From assembly GCF_016863195.1 (NCBI RefSeq), contig NZ_BOOK01000004.1, positions 62,001 through 126,000 of the forward strand: DNA of 64,000 nt. Reading direction: 5' to 3'. The notes below the pieces were generated by a model. The model was given only the letters and a program-made list of their open reading frames with translations. It was not told where the DNA came from and made no database searches. Below are positions 60,329 to 64,000 of this stretch, one piece after another. Made by a program: the position numbers and the translations under genes. Source of the stretch: Paraplanobispora takensis (GTDB lineage: Bacteria; Actinomycetota; Actinomycetes; Streptosporangiales; Streptosporangiaceae). Each line of letters opens with the position of its first letter. Within the stretch, counting starts at the first letter, position 1.

Positions 60329-62218
60329 ATGTCCGCAGAGCGCGATGCCGTGCCGCACGGCACCTGGCCCTCGCCCGTCTCCACTTCCGACGTCGCCCGG
60401 TCGGGACTCCACCTGGGCTTCCCGACCGTGCTGGGCGAGGAGGTCTGGTGGACCGAGGACCGCCCCGCCGAGGGCGGCCGGACCACGATCGTGCACCGGG
60501 GCGCCGACGGTGCCCGGCGGGAGCTGCTCGCCGCACCGTGGAGCGCCCGGACCCGCGTGCACGAGTACGGCGGGCGGTCCTACGCGGTCGTCCCCGGCGA
60601 CGGCTCCGGCCACGGCGTCGTCTTCACGAACCTGGCCGACCAGCGGCTCTACCTGCTGACCGACGGCGCCGAACCCCGACCGATCACCCCGCAGCCCGAC
60701 CTGGACGCCGGCCTGCGCTATGCCGACCTGCTCTTCCACGACGGGCAGATCTGGTGCGTCCAGGAGCGGCACCACGACGGCAAGGTCAGCCGGTCGATCG
60801 TCTCCATACCGCTGCACGGCGGCGCCGAGCCCCGCGAGCGGGTCGGCGGCAACGACTTCTACGCCTTCCCCACGATCTCCCCCGACGGCGAGCACCTGGC
60901 CTACATCTGCTGGAACCACCCCCGCATGCCGTGGAACGGCACCGAGCTGCGGATCACCCGCCTGTCCGACGGCCACTCCTGGACCGTCAAGGGCGGCGCC
61001 GGCGAGTCCATACTCGCCCCGCAGTGGCGCGACGACCGCACCCTGTACCTCGTCTCCGACTGGTCGGGCTGGTGGAACCTCTACCGGATCGGGATGTACG
61101 GCACCTCCTCCCAGGCGCTCCACCCGGCCGAGGAGGAGTTCGCCGGGCCGCTGTGGCAGCTCGGCGGCCGGCCGTACGCCGTGCTCGACGACGGGCGGCT
61201 CGCGGTCCTGCACGGGCAGGGGGACCTGAGGCTGGCCCTGCTCGACCCCGAGGACGGCACGCTGACCGACCTCGACGTGCCCTACGACGGCTGGGCCCCG
61301 GTCCTGGCCGCCGACGGCCGCACGCTCGCCGGGATCGGCTACGGCCCGGCGGTGCCCCGGTCGATCGTCCGGGTGGACACGGTGACCGGGCGGGTGGAGG
61401 GGCTGCGCCGCGACGTCGGCGAGCTGCCCGACGTCGCCTATCTGCCGGTCCCCCGGTCCGTGGAGATCGAGGGGCGCTTCGGCCGCAAGGTGCACGCCCT
61501 CGTCTACCCGCCGTCGAACCCCGACGTCGTCGCCCACACCCCGCCGCCGTACGTCGTGTTCGCCCACGGCGGCCCGACCGGTCACAGCACGACGGCGCTC
61601 GACCTGGAGAAGGCGTTCCTGACCAGCCGCGGCATCGGCGTGATCGACGTCAACTACGGGGGCTCCACCGGCTACGGCCGCGCCTACCGCGACCGGCTGC
61701 GCGGCCAGTGGGGCGTGGTCGACGTGGAGGACGTGATCGCGGCCGCCGAGTGGCTGTCCGGCGAGGGGCTGGCCGACCCGGCGCGGATCGCGATCCGCGG
61801 CGGCAGCGCCGGCGGCTGGACCGTCATGGCGGCCTGCGCGCTGTCCGACGCGTTCGCCGGGGGCGTGTCCTACTACGGGGTGAGCGCCCTGGGCCCGTTC
61901 GCCGAGACCACCCACGACTTCGAGTCCCGCTACGTCGAGTGGCTCGTCGGCCCCCAGGACCCCATCCTGTACGGCTCCCGCGAACCCCTCGGCCAGGTCG
62001 CCGGAGTGACCTGCCCCATGCTCCTGCTCCAGGGCCTGTCCGACCCGGTGGTGCCGCCCGCGCAGTCCCAGGCCTTCGCCGACGCCCTCGCCGAGCGCGG
62101 CGTCCCCTGCACCTATCTCACCTTCGAAGGCGAGTCCCACGGCTTCCGCCGCGCCGAGACCCGCAGCGCCGCCCTGGCCGCCGAACTGGCCTTCTACCAG
62201 CAGATCTTCCGCACCTGA
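60329..62218 (+). CDS. S9-family (prolyl oligopeptidase-like) serine peptidase
   Basis: 629 residues. N-terminal beta-propeller-type region (about 30-380, with repeated S-P-D/D-G style turns such as FPTISPDGEHLAYICWN) and a C-terminal alpha/beta-hydrolase with nucleophile S493 in RGGSAGGWTV, D572 in LSDPVVPP and H604 in EGESHGFR. Like S9C acylaminoacyl peptidases/dipeptidyl peptidases, it cleaves short peptides in the cytosol. ATG 60329 has CAGGA about 10 bases upstream and no signal peptide. A 57-bp minisatellite lies directly after the stop. Confidence 0.92.
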   Translation: MSAERDAVPHGTWPSPVSTSDVARSGLHLGFPTVLGEEVWWTEDRPAEGGRTTIVHRGADGARRELLAAPWSARTRVHEYGGRSYAVVPGDGSGHGVVFTNLADQRLYLLTDGAEPRPITPQPDLDAGLRYADLLFHDGQIWCVQERHHDGKVSRSIVSIPLHGGAEPRERVGGNDFYAFPTISPDGEHLAYICWNHPRMPWNGTELRITRLSDGHSWTVKGGAGESILAPQWRDDRTLYLVSDWSGWWNLYRIGMYGTSSQALHPAEEEFAGPLWQLGGRPYAVLDDGRLAVLHGQGDLRLALLDPEDGTLTDLDVPYDGWAPVLAADGRTLAGIGYGPAVPRSIVRVDTVTGRVEGLRRDVGELPDVAYLPVPRSVEIEGRFGRKVHALVYPPSNPDVVAHTPPPYVVFAHGGPTGHSTTALDLEKAFLTSRGIGVIDVNYGGSTGYGRAYRDRLRGQWGVVDVEDVIAAAEWLSGEGLADPARIAIRGGSAGGWTVMAACALSDAFAGGVSYYGVSALGPFAETTHDFESRYVEWLVGPQDPILYGSREPLGQVAGVTCPMLLLQGLSDPVVPPAQSQAFADALAERGVPCTYLTFEGESHGFRRAETRSAALAAELAFYQQIFRT

Positions 62219-62230
62219 CCCCCGGCCCCC

Positions 62231-62401
62231 ACCGTCCCCTCCACCCGTGGGACCTTCCCCACCGCCGACACCACACGGCCATCACCCACCGTCCCCTCCA
62301 CCCGTGGAGCCTTCCCCACCGCCGGCACCACACGGCCATCACCCACCGTCCCCTCCACCCGTGGGACCTTCCCCACCGCCGGCGCCACACGGCCATCACC
62401 C
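62231..62401. repeat. 57-bp minisatellite, three copies
   Basis: A 57-bp unit beginning ACCGTCCCCTCCACCCGTGG starts at 62231, 62288 and 62345. The copies are nearly identical. The length is a multiple of three and several frames stay open through it (for example minus 62430-62194 as repeats of V-E-G-T-V-G-D-G-R-V-V), but no ribosome site or conserved context supports expression. Confidence 0.85.
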
Positions 62402-62482
62402 ACGGATCCCGCCTCGCCCCGGCGCCGCACGGCCGTCGTCCACCGGCCCTTAAAGCCTCGGCGCCGGTACGGCGAGCAGTCG

Positions 62483-62504
62483 GGCGGCGGTGACCGGCGC
62501 CGCC
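62483..62504 (-). terminator. Hairpin downstream of RNase Y gene
   Basis: GGCGGCG (62483-62489), loop GTGACCGG, CGCCGCC (62498-62504): 7-bp perfect stem, 20 bases past the rny stop at 62525 on the minus strand. Confidence 0.55.
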
Positions 62505-62524
62505 GTATGGCGGGATCGGGCGGG

Positions 62525-64000
62525 TCAGCGGGCGAACTCGGTGGCGCGGGACTCGCGTACGACGGTGATGCGGATCTGGCCGGGGTAGGTGAGCTCCTCC
62601 TCGACCTGCTTGGCGACGTCCCGGGCGATCACCGAGGCCTGGATGTCGTCGACGGAGTCCGGCTTGACCATGACCCGGATCTCGCGGCCGGCCTGCATCG
62701 CGAAGACCTTCTCCACGCCCTCGTAGGACTGGGCGATCTCCTCCAGGCGCTCCAGCCGCTTGACGTAGGCCTCCAGCGACTCGCGCCGCGCGCCCGGCCT
62801 GCCGCCGCTGATCGCGTCGGCGGCCTGGGTCAGGACCGCCTCGACGGTGCGGACCTCGACCTCGTTGTGGTGCGCCTCGATCGCGTGGACGACGTCCTCG
62901 TGCTCGCCGTACCGGCGGGCGATCTCCGCACCGATCAGGGCGTGGCTGCCCTCGACCTCGTGGGTCAGGGCCTTGCCGATGTCGTGCAGCAGCGTGCAGC
63001 GCTTGAGTAGGGCCTGGTCCATCTTCAGCTCGGCGGCCATTATCCCGGCGATGTGCGCGGACTCGACGAGATGGGCCAGCACGTTCTGCCCGTAGGAGGT
63101 GCGATAGCGGAGCTGGCCGAGCAGGGTGATCAGCTCGGGGTGCATGTCGGTGATGCCGAGCTCCACCAGGGCGTCCTCGCCCGCGCGCACGCACAGTTCC
63201 TGGACCTCGGCCCTGCTGCGCTCGTAGGCGTCCTCGATGCGCTGCGGGTGGATGCGCCCGTCGAGGACGAGCTTCTCCAGCGTCAGCCGGGCGGTCTCGC
63301 GGCGGACCGGGTCGAAACACGACAGCAGCACCGCTTCGGGCGTGTCATCGATGATCAGGTTGACGCCGGTGGTCGACTCGAAGGCGCGGATGTTGCGGCC
63401 CTCGCGGCCGATGATGCGCCCCTTCATCTCGTCGCCGGGCAGGTGCAGCACGCTGACGACGGACTCGGCGGTCTGCTCGGCGGCCATGCGCTGGACCGCC
63501 AGAGTGACGATCTTGGTGGCCCGCTTCTCGCCCTCCTTGCGGGCGTCGGTCTCGATCTCCCTCACGATCAGCGCGGCCTCGCGCTTGGCCTGGTTCTCGA
63601 TCTCCCGGACCAGCTCGGCCTTCGCCTGCGCACCGGTGAGCCCGGCCACCCGTTCCAGGACGGCCCTGCGCTCCTGGGAGAGCCGGTCGAGATCCTCGCG
63701 GCGGTCGGCCAGCTCGGTCTCGGTCTCGGCGAGCTTGCGGGCCCGCTCGGCCTGGCGCCTGGCCTCCTCGTCGAGCCGCTGCTCGCGTTCGGCCAGGCGG
63801 TTCTCTCTGCGCTCCAGGTCGGAACGGAGCTCCTTGAGCTCGTACTTGAGCACCTGGCTCTCTGCCTCGACCTCTTTGCGCATCTGGGCGGCGCTCTCGG
63901 CGGCGGCCTCGGAACGGCGCAGCACCGCCTCGGCGTCCTGCTCGGAACGGCGCATGACCTCTATGGCCTGCTGCTCCGAACGCTGGAGGATCTCCGCGGC
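62525..64000 (-). CDS. rny: Ribonuclease Y (partial, N-terminus beyond the window)
   Basis: Endoribonuclease of mRNA decay. The visible part has a long acidic/basic coiled coil (first about 150 residues), then a KH domain with GRIIGREGRNIRAFE and a HD domain with LLHDIGKAL (metal ligands His and Asp) and EAHHNEVE. It ends with EELTYPGQIRITVVRESRATEFAR, the usual C-terminus. The frame stays open past the window end on the minus strand, so the N-terminal membrane anchor is missing here. Last 491 or so codons are inside. In actinomycetes rny lies near recA/recX, which should follow outside the window. Confidence 0.95.
   Translation of the reverse strand, partial: AAEILQRSEQQAIEVMRRSEQDAEAVLRRSEAAAESAAQMRKEVEAESQVLKYELKELRSDLERRENRLAEREQRLDEEARRQAERARKLAETETELADRREDLDRLSQERRAVLERVAGLTGAQAKAELVREIENQAKREAALIVREIETDARKEGEKRATKIVTLAVQRMAAEQTAESVVSVLHLPGDEMKGRIIGREGRNIRAFESTTGVNLIIDDTPEAVLLSCFDPVRRETARLTLEKLVLDGRIHPQRIEDAYERSRAEVQELCVRAGEDALVELGITDMHPELITLLGQLRYRTSYGQNVLAHLVESAHIAGIMAAELKMDQALLKRCTLLHDIGKALTHEVEGSHALIGAEIARRYGEHEDVVHAIEAHHNEVEVRTVEAVLTQAADAISGGRPGARRESLEAYVKRLERLEEIAQSYEGVEKVFAMQAGREIRVMVKPDSVDDIQASVIARDVAKQVEEELTYPGQIRITVVRESRATEFAR

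Larger units (their letters stand above)
62219..62524. other. 306-base gap between the S9 peptidase gene and RNase Y gene
   Basis: Its first half is the 57-bp minisatellite (62231-62401), its second half includes the RNase Y terminator hairpin. No RNA gene, promoter or credible gene was seen. Confidence 0.6.

Noticed and set aside
62194-62430. Open frame of 78 codons made of 19-residue repeats
   Set aside because: Generated by the 57-bp minisatellite; no ribosome site, and other frames are open too.

Overview
The window is very GC-rich actinobacterial DNA. Gene content and order (hflX, dapF, miaA, miaB, a gluABCD-type operon and RNase Y; SARP/AfsR regulator; CU044_5270-type protein beside a sigma factor; SCO6745-type protein) suggest a Streptosporangiaceae-like actinomycete (Streptosporangium/Nonomuraea group). 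That placement is inferred from content only; no rRNA gene is present. Nearly all DNA is coding, starts are often GTG or TTG, and many genes overlap by ATGA or GTGA.

Layout. 1-2794: end of a hybrid histidine kinase and a response-regulator/PP2C phosphatase. 2960-9277: hflX (-), a 1100-residue SARP-ATPase regulator (-) and a divergent FAD oxidoreductase. 9330-17057: a DUF4097 lipoprotein and a glycolate/glyoxylate module, aceB (malate synthase) and glcDEF followed by an IclR regulator. 17181-19848: VOC-family, SPFH-like and unknown proteins. 19901-27556: a corrinoid-dependent methyl-transfer module: an MttB-family methyltransferase (-) divergent from iclR, corrinoid protein, MetV-like protein, MetF-like reductase, methyl-THF methyltransferase, RACo/RamA-type corrinoid activator and DUF1638. 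27753-36693: secreted and regulatory genes: metzincin-motif protein with a small partner, sigma factor with CU044_5270 protein, OmpR-type two-component system bracketed by two small PepSY-like exported proteins, secreted HNH nuclease. 36825-44491: dimethylglycine oxidase and sarcosine oxidase soxB-soxD-soxA, with the gamma subunit fused to the C-terminus of alpha. 44576-48379: cupin, SDR and a large repeat-type protein. 48431-64000: housekeeping backbone: dapF, miaA, ogt, RNase Z, miaB, gluABCD, S9 peptidase and RNase Y (cut by the window end).

How they work together. The two methylamine blocks fit a complete route: trimethylated substrate such as glycine betaine to dimethylglycine (MttB homologue, methyl group to corrinoid, then THF, then oxidation through a MetV/MetF pair resembling acetogens), dimethylglycine to sarcosine (oxidase with a folate domain), sarcosine to glycine (heterotetrameric-type oxidase). 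An anaerobe-style B12 methyltransferase set is thus next to O2-using flavin oxidases. The substrate is inferred. AceB and GlcDEF add glycolate to glyoxylate to malate.

Non-coding signals include a perfect palindrome in the mttB/iclR gap, two tandem 15-bp palindromes before aceB, an inverted-repeat cluster before glcD, matching GCTAAG-N5-GTTAAG direct repeats before the two-component operon and before the adjacent PepSY-like gene, a repeat with covarying hairpins between dapF and miaA, a 57-bp minisatellite, and several strong terminator hairpins. No tRNA, rRNA, CRISPR, integrase or transposase was recognised.
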